Assembly: GCA_017527905.1 (NCBI GenBank)
Contig: JAFXPK010000007.1
Span: 1-59,635, forward strand
DNA: 59,635 nucleotides
Source: Paludibacteraceae bacterium
Lineage (GTDB): Bacteria; Bacteroidota; Bacteroidia; Bacteroidales; Paludibacteraceae
Reading direction: 5' to 3'
A model generated the notes under the pieces. That model was not told the DNA's origin and made no database searches. It was given only the letters and a program-made list of their open reading frames with translations. Position 1 is the stretch's first letter. Each line of letters begins with the position of its first letter. Shown one piece after another: positions 22,301-28,195 of the stretch. The translations under genes and the position numbers were made by a program.

Positions 22301-23467
22301 AAGGAGTTCGACGCTGTCGTGAAGATGTACGGCTCGGAAATCGAGGCCAGCAGGGCGATGACCACCTTGCACCAGAAGTCCGAAAGTGGCATCTACTGGT
22401 TCGTCGCGATGGATACCATAACCGGTTGCGCCGATACGGCTTCCGCTTACATGAATGTGTTGGAGCGTCCTAAGATTAGCATGGTTACCGCTCAAATGCC
22501 AGTCTGCGAAGGCAATATGATTCAGTTGGATCCATACTTGAGATGCATCGATAGCATGGGTGCTCCAATGAAGGATCAGTATTGGATGATCGACGGCAAG
22601 CGCTTCAATGCGAACGATTCCGTCGAGGGCGCTGTCTCTTATGATTTCAACGGTAAGGAGATCGCTTATTACGCGGAGAACCGATGCGGTGCCTCCACTT
22701 CTAACAACACGTACGATAGCTTGGGCAATAATCTCCATACGCACGTTATGTTGTCTTGCTACGATGACACCCTCACCAAGCAGGATACGTTGATCTATTT
22801 GGACAACGATACGGCCGCTTATGAAATGCTCCGTCTCAACCAGTTGTTCTCTTCTGATTCCATCCTGTTGGATGTCCACAAGAGGTATCTTCCGGACAGC
22901 ATCATCATCGAGACGGATCCGCATGATCCTGCCCGTATCTGGAATGGTGAAAGCATTACTTTGACCGTGAAGACAAGTTACGATTACCATTACCTCGTTT
23001 GGCGTAAGGTAAAGGGCAAGTATGATTTGGAGGGTTATAACTCGCTTGAGGGAGAAGGATTCATCTTTGATGACCCTGAGGATGAGGAGGACGAAGTCTA
23101 TGAGTCTTCCGGCTTCTCGACCAATCCTTATATCGTGGATTACCCTCAGGATACCGCTTACTACTATGTGACTATTTCGGACGGTGTTTGCCCTGAAACG
23201 CCTTCTCGCCTCACGGAGGTGGATGTGTTGCAGCAAATACCTACCGCCTTCACGCCTCATACCAAGGATGGCTTGAACGATATCTTCATGGAGAACCATC
23301 ATGTCATCATCTTCGACCGTTACGGACAGAAGGTGTTCGAGGGCACGAATGGTTGGCCGGGAACGCATAAGGGCCATGACGCTGACCCTGCGGTCTATTT
23401 CTATGAACTGGAAATGGGCAACGGCTTGATTGTGAGAGGAACGGTCGAGGTGGTGAAGATGCATTGA
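7367..23467 (+). CDS. 5366-residue T9SS type B HYR-repeat surface protein
   Basis: Starts with a clear signal peptide (MRRLLAGNLFLKFFF to SASAQ, about 28 residues). A poorly defined region of about 750 residues follows, then HYR-like immunoglobulin-fold modules with paired Cys (first at TIDCPSDE). A CPxNPD/WSDV-type module occurs four times, at nt 11552, 12743, 13910 and 15086, giving super-repeats of about 390 residues. Eighteen exact 93-residue modules fill nt 15710-20731, followed by a diverged cap module and a paralog-shared C-terminal half. The type B T9SS sorting domain occupies the last ~76 residues (PTAFTP, DGLNDIF, DRYGQKVFEG). Export by Sec then T9SS, and a surface fibre or adhesin role, are inferences. 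The protein has no enzymatic motif I can recognise and is paralogous to the preceding gene. The start is supported by the signal peptide; no competing upstream start was noticed. Confidence 0.9.
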   Translation: MRRLLAGNLFLKFFFVTLFISWGLSASAQTITGPTKACVDDPVAFEVTDRGPIAPDEPLQWWISKGDANRYEAYKQTRGNRVVLSAMPNQPIYVMVTKVGDDRPAGGTAMWTVTQKTSGCRDMQCQETASGDYYFGTDFTPVHGGTNQEFTGNPNQLVNYFPNEVYVGKQTNSYSFQLRTTEDLISNRGVPSGYLPQTEVQNYYLDVDLAKSDQPYPFQVNFTDPYYKVGTTKLSFNILIRAYLYIGCSTSQEYKVKFEGDYGVEVSNVEAAIYVLDMNTGSDYYFATNSNRQPEMTMTGRSAVGVVNSNQGTGDLRGQQLESGHMYRIDMIYSGKFTGQRKSFGFQPKFFTSNKAECKQSNRLLIDYISYETEAVCVTPRLACVGDSVLVNTAGFPAMSNIDWYKKVGNSYVPIPNDEVKYVLTNGRRKQAYIKMVNWGVTSYRAQSSNHSSTFVDFDLTGDDCSDVLHPLISGTDPVCAGGGRAVTSQYFVTNKDALKFMDGAKEYHWTLTSPSGVDVTEYITSQEGPEYDQIAITFPPDAEGSDLLDKPYIITMVPHVGGFAYDEYKVSKEIYLRKIPDLSGLSMEAEPICPGVPNVTTATVKGIETVTEQSSDYSYSWKIMNNTYPTSTSAFSPDPVFEVPLTPHTNFCSITEDITFPCYFVVNNHGCEASISENVLVQKMEDPYFVRYGVRLKPDTVLEEIRSVGDDCLAEGYYLDTANSYVFCGGKTVTVDFSYNASAYVDYTDSIHKNLTFEKGVNLFRFTVTDACDKQTRYFIRVLANDYTPPTIDCPSDEVLHPVLSCDTTFIPKNVASGKDNCDNEITIQYRSPDGEVDDWVDYPNTTDYIHFYEGDYTIEWKVTDASGNSQTCTQKISISDEEKPVITVKEKNDPAGACNPNIVAPTFTATDNCTPSDQLNIEVTSPGEVPGDGCMISQTWVANVKDASGNEADPVSVTYTWKQDLIPPTMTGSLPDLTAVGCSVENATIPAAATTIADFEALGEGVDVSDNCTPDSKLTISSSDADPVGTCPILVVRTYRITDECGKYSDFKQNIYIRQADFSMPVDQETNVSCPAEVVSPRLPDVTDACGRVLEPTDSVIGAKPTCTGDVEYQYIYEDCAGNIHTWKYTYHVILPTFDLEPDGASTVHCASEILPPTPPVMTDYCGRTLAVPSPTVTPTTFPTCEGTVTYTYNYEDCAGNKKSWDYVYTIEKRAPVIDSDGFSTSKNISCITDTAALASSMVPTALNDCGEAVTPKLSRSYSWDDGKEFCKGTISYVYTYTDCGKSSSWTYQYVLNDNVKPEFTCLPGVSKTVSKCRDTIELTAPAVTTPCTSVSISYRIDDGEIHPYTAPFDQNFELGTTTVHWYAVDACGNEADECSVTYEITYKPGFNKECPVNPDLEIDVCGDLTWSDVKTRLTGNYAASVRSTECPSGISKVIDPTFFYKRDDAGENAYVELTDASVFAMDVKYDVKWLFVYSGQNLETVKDSCISTVLLSDMSVPVADCGAVETITLTPAGCDTNYTVIPPTGVFHDVCTQDEDLRYVFFLDNRGPFYYEYDSTTFLLANGAHWISWVGVDKHNHQSDSCGHAIIVKDVNRPVIACAPVESLTLEIRGGDPNHCDTTFNLQSPTVDDACGVAAVYYKLEDGVEHLYDENNASNNSVTFPVGTSVVQWYAKDKSNNVSDVCQSTYTVKDMAKPTIKCRRDTSIKLRLHCDSLITLDVPEASDNCSYQLYYKIGNGSEKPYTTTAQETFGLGSTVVTWRAVDPSGNEATCSFTYTLSDSSGVHIVCPKNPDLLIEVCEDQQWSDVKSRLTGDYAASAKYMDCQNGDSIVIEPAFFIKEQTQSENAYVALTDASVFKMDVKYDLKWLFEKSGGILETVKDSCFSTILLTDTTAPEANCNIVMPALQPHGCDTLYLLEAPIGAFRDNCTPEADLSYWYAVDDGGFVDFAAGVNGNEVTLAIGKHHVYWYAVDAHGNRSDTCSYELEVEDILPPTIECDALVLTPYEVTQGCEATVTLTAPTVTDCEDYEIFYKIANGEEHVYTAPVDVTFVVGDTLVKWYAKDNTGNPSDTCFKTYSVVDVAVPVFSCPADTAFKLYHNCDTTMSVLFPPVTDNCEVTRRYYRVGAGSDVEYTAPVEVYFPLGVTTITWTAYDASDNRAECVRDYTATDTTGITTSCPTEDDVTINTCDDMSWGDVLARYTDAQKATATRMNCANGGEATDIEPKMMYKKDSDPIDAYASLLPATVLAYNTSYDIRWVFEKSGENMETVYDTCDSKVILKDTSVPTMDCSKIKDIVLKPITCDTVDYQFEKPAGVFDDNCGEGNLKYFFKLDDEASFTELAAALPRTVANGSHTIVWKVQDQIGNESGECSQSLSVLDTIAPEMTCPTDTTVKVVAGCSITLDLPVATATDACGEPKVYFSFDGESFTQLGATFNHTLQVGDTTIYWYSEDVHNNLTDTCHYKVTVLDTIAPTITCPSDISISLTTGCETDVEFGPATAEDNCEVKTIYYSYDNATFTALPTLTSTVTDNFEVGDYKVYWYAEDNHGVLSDTCEQKISILDDHTFDISCPPYSGADPFIVETCDELPWKSLSDSLSKLNMNASASYTDCKTKIETPIDSIIMKYSVKGSNTWALLGDDDKIPYNTPYVIRWVFVKAGDNLVTKADSCELPILLKDTTVPVFNCDDINPDSAVVVADGVCELPYKNITLKTYKATDNCDGEIVGILSTSTNLADSVKADDVFKVGTLYNLYWIFQDKTGNKVYCDQKLMLNTNLKPVFNCDSLKNSPIEKMLVGSCDTDSTSLGIVTPIAHDACTKDPIPGVGHRKSGLAMNGTYSVGRDTIVWVFQSIYSTSLDSCEQYIFIQSDKELEFDCDSLNKAVIDTVLSGVCEISAADLKVNTPFAIDVCTKDTILGVGVRKSGKAMTDPYLVGRDTIVWTFTSEYAKNSVVCEQFVYIKSDLEPIFDCDSLKNAPIDTVLHGVCEISASDLKVNTPFALDACTKDTIWGVGTRKSGRAMTEPYPVGRDTIVWKFVSEYSTAEVECEQYVFIQSDMEPTFNCDSLKNSPIERVLHGVCETDSVGMDFKVPFALDACTKDTIWGVGTRTSGEPMGGTYKVGRDTIIWKFVSEYSTAVAECEQYIYIKSDKKLEFDCDSLNKAPIERVLHGVCETDSAGLNFKAPFALDACTKDTIWGVGVRKSGLPMGGTYKVGRDTITWTFISEYSTDTVVCDQYLFIQSDMALEFDCDSLKKAPIERVLEGVCEIDSVGMNLVVPFALDACTKDTIWGVGVRKSGEPMGGIYKVGRDTITWTFISEYSTDTAICDQYIFIQSDLKPKFNCDSLKNAPIDTVLNGVCEIDSASLNFQVPFALDACTNDTIWGVGKRKSGEPMGGVYKVGRDTIVWVFDSEYSTANDTCEQYIYIQSDLKPKFDCDSLHNAPIERVLEGVCEIDSAGLNMIVPFALDACTNDTIWGVGTRKSGEPMGGIYKVGRDTIVWVFDSEYSTANDTCEQYVFIQSDLKPKFDCDSLKNAPIDTVLHGVCEIDSAGLNFKTPFALDACTNDTIWGKGTRKSGEPMGGIYKVGRDTIVWVFDSEYSTANDTCEQYIFIQSDLTPKFNCDSLKNSPIEKVLDGVCEITPEDLGVKPPFALDACTNDTVWGVGERTSGRAMTDTYVVGPDTIVWRFISEYSVDTAICEQYVFIQSNKGIEFDCDSLKNAPIERVLHGVCEIDSVGLNFQVPFAMDGCTNDTVWGVGTRKSGLPMGGTYYVGRDTIVWKFSSVYTTEDVLCEQYIFIQSDMAPLFDCDSLKNSPIDTVLHGVCEIDSAGLNFQVPFALDACTKDTIWGVGVRKSGEPMGGVYKVGRDTIVWTFDSEYSTEDAVCEQYIFIQSDMAPLFDCDSLKNSPIERDLHGVCEIDSAGLNLEVPFALDACTKDTIWGVGVRKSGEPMGGVYKVGRDTIVWTFASEYATDTAICEQYIFIRSDMAPKVDCDSLKNNPIDTVLHDACEISAADLNINIPFALDVCTNDTVWGVGERKSGLAMTDNYRVGRDTIIWRFISEFATDTTVCEQPVFIRSDKKLQFDCDSLMNSPVERELDGVCEISAADLNLEVPFAIDVCTDEKIYGEGVRKSGRGMDESYVVGRDTIVWTFISEYSTDTVVCEQFVYIQSNIKPVFNCDSLKQEVVEKVLVGVCEISAADLNIATPIAHDACTNEPIPGVGTRKSGRAMDDPYVVGRDTIVWVFDSEFSTLNDTCEQYVFIQSDMKPKFDCDSLKNDPIKKVLSGVCEISAADLNVNTPFSLDVCTNDTVWGVGTRKSGKSMTDSYVVGNDTIVWVFDSEYSTNNDTCEQYVFIQSDLEPKFDCDSLKNAPIERVLHGVCEISAEDMDIDTPFALDACTNDTVWGVGTRKSGRAMDSSYVVGRDTIVWTFASVYSTAVAECEQYIFIQSDLAPVFDCDELKDTTLYLAMDKCEIPAGQLVLPTPVAKDACTNDEVPGESTRDDGFTLADAYPVGITTVTWTFTSPYSTTPLVCEQHVTVIDTIAPVPHCEDLDTIHANITSASSHKNLTTYEEAVAAGLVAPTLDDLCDGLITATGLREDGSPLEGNFEIGLTTIVWTYTDKSGNSSTCTQIVQVEDHGTDTLFCPGDLDGKVFTCVEDIPAGYDSFEAFKDAGGSFTTEYKIVDGSFRYTDTYQGDSCSMIVTRKYQVTDTRGFIDTCEEVIYVRDTIAPVFDFILSDTTLSCEDTIFSPLTVSATDNCDKNVRIEKVESNDRSKDPASCDYFNYNIKRIYYAYDRCGNVDSMLQTIAIRDTVGPVFNFPSNWKDTVLARSLKGCTFEVPDFTVDVKSIVDDNCTENENLTVVQEPAPGTPIQSSMWVWIKVYDMCGNVDSVAKFVRVQSSSAIVSLSAFSADTCVTDEVGIYLASQNVRFASGYVEQVMSNGRIRKLPSVFCYDYYKDSVAHENLMYSDNPRTYKKEFDAVVKMYGSEIEASRAMTTLHQKSESGIYWFVAMDTITGCADTASAYMNVLERPKISMVTAQMPVCEGNMIQLDPYLRCIDSMGAPMKDQYWMIDGKRFNANDSVEGAVSYDFNGKEIAYYAENRCGASTSNNTYDSLGNNLHTHVMLSCYDDTLTKQDTLIYLDNDTAAYEMLRLNQLFSSDSILLDVHKRYLPDSIIIETDPHDPARIWNGESITLTVKTSYDYHYLVWRKVKGKYDLEGYNSLEGEGFIFDDPEDEEDEVYESSGFSTNPYIVDYPQDTAYYYVTISDGVCPETPSRLTEVDVLQQIPTAFTPHTKDGLNDIFMENHHVIIFDRYGQKVFEGTNGWPGTHKGHDADPAVYFYELEMGNGLIVRGTVEVVKMH
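11552..15085 (+). repeat. Three ~390-residue super-repeats (CPxNPD module plus HYR modules)
   Basis: The CPxNPDLxI / WSDV module recurs with starts at 11552, 12743, 13910 and 15086, giving unit lengths of 1191, 1167 and 1176 bp. Each unit carries the module followed by several HYR-like domains in the same order. The copies are diverged at DNA level. Confidence 0.7.
15710..20731 (+). repeat. 18 tandem 279-bp repeats encoding a 93-residue module
   Basis: Eighteen consecutive units, each exactly 279 bp (5022 bp in total), with no indels. Each begins FDCDSLKN or a close variant and ends IQSD plus a few residues. Conserved features are four Cys per module, VCE, PFALDACT, a RKSG turn, VGRDTIVW and CEQY. 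Middle units (7 to 9, and 12 to 13) are the most alike at DNA level. A nineteenth, shorter, diverged unit (FDCDELKD) caps the array. The same module occurs three times in the upstream paralog. Confidence 0.92.
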
Positions 23468-23478
23468 TGCATAAAATA

Positions 23479-23518
23479 GGGGAAGGATTCGGAGTGTTTT
23501 CGTTTCCTTCTCCCTTTC
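23479..23518 (+). terminator. Probable terminator after the giant gene
   Basis: GGGGAAGGA pairs with TCCTTCTCCC (one bulged T) 11 bp after the stop codon, followed by TTTCT. The T-run is weak. Confidence 0.45.
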
Positions 23519-23571
23519 TGATATTTTGAACATTTTTTTCGATAGTATAAATGTTTCTAAATGTAAGTGTT

Positions 23572-26493
23572 ATGATGAAAAAGTTTTTTTTCTGGTGCGC
23601 ATTGGTAATTGCGCCGATGGCCTTATATGGGTCTGTGGTGATCAATGAGGTGATGCCGAAGAATATTTGTGCTTCGGTGGATGACAACTTCCAGTTCTCG
23701 AGTTGGGCGGAGTTGTATAATTCGGGTAGTGAGGCAGTGGATGTCTCGTCTTATACCCTCACGGATTCGGTCTTGCTCTCTGACAAATGGCGAATCGTTG
23801 CGGATGAGGCGGATCCCAGTAAAACTGTCATTCAACCGGGTGGCTTCTTGGTCATCTATCTGGATGGCTCCACCGTGGACCCGTTGCCGCTCCATGCTTC
23901 GTTCAAGTTGCCCGCCAAGAAGGGTGGTCTTTACCTCTTCGACGAGTCGGGTAGTATGGTGGACCGTGTGAGCTACGACACGACCTACCGAAATGTTTCG
24001 TACGGAAGGGCGGAGGATGGTTCGAAGAACTTCGTCCACTTCCTGAAGGCTACACCTGGCGCCTCAAACAATGGTGGCGCCTCTTCCACTGTCCAAACTC
24101 CTGCTCCTACGTTCAGTTTGAAGGCGGGTTTCTACAACGGGGAGCAGTCGGTTCAGATCAGTGATGCGGATGGCTCTGCTGAGATTTACTACACTACGGA
24201 CGGTTCTGAGCCTACGAAGGAGAAGGGGCGTCGGTATGAGGGCCCGATTCAAATCACAAGCAATACGCCACTGCGCGCGGCGGCTTACCGTGACGGACAG
24301 ATCCCTAGTAACGTCATCTCTTCAACCTATTTCGTGAATGAGAGGAATATCAATCTGCCGGTTGTCGCCATAGTATCCGACCCTGAGTATCTTTACGGAG
24401 ACGAGTTGGGTTTGCTTGTCGCAGGTAAAAACGGTTCCGCCGTCCCTAGCTATTGTAGCGGTCCGGACCGTAAGGCGAACTACTGGAACGATTGGGACCG
24501 CCCGGCGAACTTTGAGCTCTTCGATGCGAACAAGAAGGAACAGCTGAACCAGGAGGTTAAGATCGGTAACTTTGGCGCTTGCTCAAGAACTAAGTTCGTG
24601 AAATCCATCAAGGTCAATGCGGCTAAGATTTACGGAGATAATGAGTTGGACTATTCTATCTTTAAGGAAAAGCCTAACTTGAGGTGGAAGAGCATTGTGT
24701 TGCGTAACTCGGGAAATGACTTCGGACGTTCTTACTTGAGGGATGGCTTCTTGCAGACCGCCGCTTCTTGCTTGGATATCGATCATCAGGCATACCAACC
24801 TTCCGTCGTGTTCGTGAATGGTGCCTATTACGGTATGCTGAATATCCGCGAGCGCACGAACAAGGATTTCATCTTCTCCAACCATGGATATGACGATGAC
24901 GAGTTCTATTTGAACGAGGGCTCTCATGCGAAGAAAGGTACCACGTACGATCAGGTGATGAGTCTCGCTAACCTCTCTTCCGAGGAGATCAATGCGCCGG
25001 GTATGTTCGCTAAGATAGACAGTGTCATCGATGTCAATGAGTTCCTGAATTATTTCTTGGCTGAGATCTATGTGGTGAACAGAGACTGGCCTGGCGGTAA
25101 CATCAAGGCTTGGAAACCTAAGGCTGGCGGCAAGTGGAGATGGATTCTCTACGATACGGATTTCGGCTTCTCTTTGTATGAGCAGAACTACAGTACTCGT
25201 TCCATCGCACAGTTGGCGAATAAAAGCGAGACTTTCTATGGATTGATGCAGAACGAAAAACTCAAATTGCGCTTCTTGGCTAAGTGTTGTGTCCATCTTG
25301 CGACTACATTCTCCGAGAAACGCATGTCCGCCATCTTGGACAGTTTGCTGAACAATGTGAGGACGGAGGCTGAGTATTATGCGGGCTATCTCTCCGAGAA
25401 AAAGAAGATAGAGGGTTCTTTCGATGAAAACATCTCCGCTATCAGGAAATTCATCTCTATGCGTGTCCCATATCTCTATAGGGATATCAAGGCCACATAC
25501 GGTCCGGACTCTCTTCGTACCAGAATCTTCTCCTCCCAAAAGAACGCGAAGTTCATGTTGAATGGAGAGCCAATCAATATGAATGACTTCTCCGGACTCT
25601 ATTTCCAAAATACACCTTGCGATATCGAGGCGGTTGTTCCTGCGGGTTATCTGTTCGACCATTGGGTGGTTACCCGCAATGGCTCGACCGAGACCGTTCG
25701 TGAGCCGTTGATCCATGATGACGTCTGCGCGGATTCCTACGAGGCTTTCTTCTTGGAGGATGCCTCTTATGATCCGGATGAGAACAAGGTCCTCTTCAAC
25801 GAGATATGCACGAAGAACAAGGTCTATCTGGACGAATATAGGCAGACGGAGGATTGGATTGAGTTCTTTAATACGGGTAAGGATGATGTCGATATGGCAG
25901 GTCTTTACATCTCGTCATCCGCTGATTCGTTGGATATGTTTAAGATTCCTTCGGGACATGCTAGCGTGACTACGATACCGGCTGGTGGCTACCTGATTTT
26001 CTGGGCGGATAATGACCCTGAGCAGGGAGCTCTGCACACCAACTTCAAGCTGCCGTTCTATGAGTCAGGAACGTTGTTCCTCTCCGAGAAGAAAAATGGT
26101 TCGTTCGTCATCTTGGATTCCATCACCTATCAGTTACACGAGCGTCATCAGTCGTATGCGAGATTGGTGGAGAATGGGAAAGTTACATGGAAGGCCACGA
26201 ACTTGGTTACTTTCGCAGGACCAAATCTTCCTCCTACAGCTGTGAGGGATATCGTTTCCAACAATCTTGCCGTTTCGTTCTACCCTAATCCTGTCACGGA
26301 TAAGTTGTTCATCTCGGCTTCCACGGAGGAAGCGTTGAACGTGCGACTGATTTCCCTGATGGGCAATGTGGTGGTGGAGGATTCTCTTCGTAGCGGTGAG
26401 TCCATCGATCTGAGCCACTTGGGTAAGGGCGTGTACATGCTTTGGGTGAGATCGTCTGACGGGTACGCCGTCGCTAAGATTGTGAAGCGGTAA
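23572..26493 (+). CDS. CotH-domain protein with lamin-tail domains and T9SS type A sorting domain
   Basis: A signal peptide (MMKKFFFWCALVIAPMALYG) leads into a lamin-tail-like domain (INEVMP, WAELYNSG, GGFLVIYLDG). A chitobiase/FN3-like C-terminal domain follows (YYTTDGSEPT), then a CotH domain with the typical W-ILYDTDFGF segment, a second lamin-tail domain (LFNEICTKN, WIEFFNTG, GGYLIFWAD) and a type A T9SS domain (FYPNPVTDKLFI to YMLWV). CotH proteins are atypical kinases in spores; the T9SS-exported bacterial versions are mostly uncharacterised, so kinase activity here is not shown. The start was placed at the MMKK pair; an in-frame ATG seven codons upstream (23551) is possible but lengthens the signal peptide without a charged start. 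It follows the giant surface-protein genes in the same orientation. Confidence 0.85.
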   Translation: MMKKFFFWCALVIAPMALYGSVVINEVMPKNICASVDDNFQFSSWAELYNSGSEAVDVSSYTLTDSVLLSDKWRIVADEADPSKTVIQPGGFLVIYLDGSTVDPLPLHASFKLPAKKGGLYLFDESGSMVDRVSYDTTYRNVSYGRAEDGSKNFVHFLKATPGASNNGGASSTVQTPAPTFSLKAGFYNGEQSVQISDADGSAEIYYTTDGSEPTKEKGRRYEGPIQITSNTPLRAAAYRDGQIPSNVISSTYFVNERNINLPVVAIVSDPEYLYGDELGLLVAGKNGSAVPSYCSGPDRKANYWNDWDRPANFELFDANKKEQLNQEVKIGNFGACSRTKFVKSIKVNAAKIYGDNELDYSIFKEKPNLRWKSIVLRNSGNDFGRSYLRDGFLQTAASCLDIDHQAYQPSVVFVNGAYYGMLNIRERTNKDFIFSNHGYDDDEFYLNEGSHAKKGTTYDQVMSLANLSSEEINAPGMFAKIDSVIDVNEFLNYFLAEIYVVNRDWPGGNIKAWKPKAGGKWRWILYDTDFGFSLYEQNYSTRSIAQLANKSETFYGLMQNEKLKLRFLAKCCVHLATTFSEKRMSAILDSLLNNVRTEAEYYAGYLSEKKKIEGSFDENISAIRKFISMRVPYLYRDIKATYGPDSLRTRIFSSQKNAKFMLNGEPINMNDFSGLYFQNTPCDIEAVVPAGYLFDHWVVTRNGSTETVREPLIHDDVCADSYEAFFLEDASYDPDENKVLFNEICTKNKVYLDEYRQTEDWIEFFNTGKDDVDMAGLYISSSADSLDMFKIPSGHASVTTIPAGGYLIFWADNDPEQGALHTNFKLPFYESGTLFLSEKKNGSFVILDSITYQLHERHQSYARLVENGKVTWKATNLVTFAGPNLPPTAVRDIVSNNLAVSFYPNPVTDKLFISASTEEALNVRLISLMGNVVVEDSLRSGESIDLSHLGKGVYMLWVRSSDGYAVAKIVKR

Positions 26494-26505
26494 TCTTTCC
26501 TCTGA

Positions 26506-26559
26506 CGTCGGACGGGGTGTCGACCCGGTTGATTATTGTAGGGTCCGTTCCGTCCGATG
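26506..26559 (+). terminator. Terminator-like double hairpin after the CotH gene
   Basis: An outer 10-bp stem (CGTCGGACGG with CCGTCCGATG, one G-T pair) encloses a GACCC/GGGTC inner stem 12 bp after the stop. Only a delayed T-run follows (about 26567), so the terminator function is uncertain. Confidence 0.45.
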
Positions 26560-26573
26560 TTAGGAATTTTTTA

Positions 26574-26581
26574 TACTTTTG
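26574..26581 (+). promoter_or_regulatory. Bacteroidetes -7 element for the pyridoxamine kinase gene
   Basis: TACTTTTG matches TAnnTTTG exactly, 30 bp upstream of the ATG. No good -33 TTTG is visible. Confidence 0.45.
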
Positions 26582-26610
26582 CGCTCTGTATTTATTTGCT
26601 TTAATTGAAT

Positions 26611-27453
26611 ATGAAAGATTGTAGAATTTTGACAGTGCAGGATGTATCCTGCGTAGGACAGTGTTCGTTGACAGTGGCGTTGCCTATTCTTTCCGCCATG
26701 GGTGTTGAGACGGCCATTTTGCCTTCTGCTGTGCTTTCGACGCACACGGGAGGTTTCACAGGGTTCACCTTCCGCGATTTGACGGAGGACCTGGTGCCTA
26801 TCATGCAACATTGGCAGAAGGAGAAAATCTTCTTCGACGCTTTCTATACAGGTTATGTGGGTAGTCCTAAACAATTGGCTTACATCACGGACATCATCGA
26901 TAACACCTCTAAGAAGGATAGTTTGGTCATCATAGACCCTGTCTTGGGTGACAAAGGAAAGCTCTATACGGGCTTCACGGATGATTTCCCTGCCCAGATG
27001 GCTAAATTCTGCGCTAAGGCGGACGTGATTCTCCCGAACTTCACGGAGGCTTCTTTCATGCTCAATGAGAAGTATATCGAGGATCACCACACGACGGAAT
27101 ATGTGGAGGATATGCTCCACAAACTGAAGGGGTTGGGCGCTAAGAACGTGTTGCTTACCGGTGTTTCCCTGGAGGAGGGCAAGGTGGGTGTCGCTACGTT
27201 GAACGGTCAGACGGGTGAGGTCAGCTACTACTTCCGCGACTTCATCGGCGGCGCTTTCCACGGAACGGGTGATGTATTCGCTAGTTCGTTCACGGGTGCG
27301 ATGGTGCGTGGCTACTCTTTGGAGGAGGCCGCTAAGATCGCGGTGGACTTTACCGTGAAGGCCATCGAGTGTACGGTGGATGATCCTTCCCACTGGTACG
27401 GCGTGAAGTTCGAGAAGGCTTTGCCTTACTTGATGAAACGTTTGAATGACTGA
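26611..27453 (+). CDS. pdxY: Pyridoxamine/pyridoxal kinase (B6 salvage)
   Basis: A 280-residue ribokinase-fold kinase that phosphorylates B6 vitamers for pyridoxal 5'-phosphate salvage. Visible family features are an N-terminal ILTVQDVSCVGQCSL strand-loop, the LSTHTGGF vitamer-binding region, VIIDPVLGD, LPNFTEA, and the anion-hole/catalytic motif GTGDVFASS near residue 220 (Asp is the catalytic base in the family). The ATG at 26611 is chosen over an in-frame TTG two codons earlier. It is a single-gene unit: a -7 element lies just upstream and a strong terminator follows. Whether it prefers pyridoxal or pyridoxamine cannot be told from sequence. Confidence 0.9.
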   Translation: MKDCRILTVQDVSCVGQCSLTVALPILSAMGVETAILPSAVLSTHTGGFTGFTFRDLTEDLVPIMQHWQKEKIFFDAFYTGYVGSPKQLAYITDIIDNTSKKDSLVIIDPVLGDKGKLYTGFTDDFPAQMAKFCAKADVILPNFTEASFMLNEKYIEDHHTTEYVEDMLHKLKGLGAKNVLLTGVSLEEGKVGVATLNGQTGEVSYYFRDFIGGAFHGTGDVFASSFTGAMVRGYSLEEAAKIAVDFTVKAIECTVDDPSHWYGVKFEKALPYLMKRLND

Positions 27454-27515
27454 TTCCGACAGGTCGCGGCGATGTGTGGACATCATTGCCGGCCTTGGAA
27501 CGCTATGACTTTATC

Positions 27516-27548
27516 CGCAGTGCTCTGATTCAGGGCACTGCGTTTTTT
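27516..27548 (+). terminator. Intrinsic terminator after pdxY
   Basis: CGCAGTGC and GCACTGCG arms, extended by CTG/CAG around an ATT loop with one mismatch, followed by TTTTTT. Confidence 0.9.
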
Positions 27549-27622
27549 GCATTATGGAGGGGCGATTTGACGCTTCGGTGAGGCTCTCTATGGATATACG
27601 TTGATGAAATATATTGGTAGTT

Positions 27623-27653
27623 TTTGTAGATGTAAAAAAAAATGTTATTTTTG
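27623..27653 (+). promoter_or_regulatory. Bacteroidetes promoter (TTTG-N19-TATTTTTG)
   Basis: TTTG at 27623-27626 and TATTTTTG at 27646-27653, with 19-nt spacing, 26 bp upstream of the small exported-protein gene. It matches the Bacteroidetes -33/-7 consensus. Confidence 0.75.
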
Positions 27654-27679
27654 TCGTTATAATAATTAATTTCGGTATC

Positions 27680-28033
27680 ATGAAAAAGATATTATTGTCA
27701 GTTATACTTGGTGCTGTGTCATTGTCGGCATTCCCAGAGGATGGTGAATTTATGAAAGTCGCCGGAGATAAGATCTTGGTGGACGGTTCAAAACGTTGTT
27801 ATCAAATCCGTAAGGGTCATGCTAGGCGTGATATGACGGAGTGGACTCCTTATTGTGGCGAGTTCTCCAACTTCTACTATGTGGAAGGTTACCAATATAC
27901 GATGTTCGTCGAGAAATATGATCCTCAGGCGGATACGATCCGTGTGATCAAGACGGTTGCCCGTGATAATAGTGAGGAGTATTTCCGCTTGCAGAAACTT
28001 CGTGAGAAACAAAAAGCTCATAAGAAGAAATAA
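27680..28033 (+). CDS. Small exported protein, DUF4377-like
   Basis: 117 residues with a signal peptide (MKKILLSVILGAVSLSAF). A single domain has a paired Cys (CYQIRKG to YCGEF) and the pattern W-x-Y-C-x-F-x-(F/Y)-EGYQYTMFV, which resembles the small DUF4377/META-type periplasmic domain. The tail is basic (KLREKQKAHKKK). The ATG at 27680 is chosen because it begins the signal peptide and lies downstream of a good promoter; the frame is open further upstream, but those codons precede the predicted transcription start. It is a monocistronic unit flanked by terminators. Function unknown. Confidence 0.7.
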   Translation: MKKILLSVILGAVSLSAFPEDGEFMKVAGDKILVDGSKRCYQIRKGHARRDMTEWTPYCGEFSNFYYVEGYQYTMFVEKYDPQADTIRVIKTVARDNSEEYFRLQKLREKQKAHKKK

Positions 28034-28086
28034 TATGCGTGCCAACATTTTTCTTTCCCGAGGAAGGTTTGGTGTGAAGTGATAGG

Positions 28087-28115
28087 GAGCGTATCGGTCT
28101 GATACGCTCTTTTTT
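28087..28115 (+). terminator. Intrinsic terminator
   Basis: Perfect 9-bp stem (GAGCGTATC and GATACGCTC), 5-nt loop, then TTTTTT. Confidence 0.92.
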
Positions 28116-28195
28116 CTTTGTTGAATCATCTGTGAAGACGTGACGTGCGGTCCGCCTGGAATGTGACGTGCGTTTGCCGGTTGCGATGTGATGAG

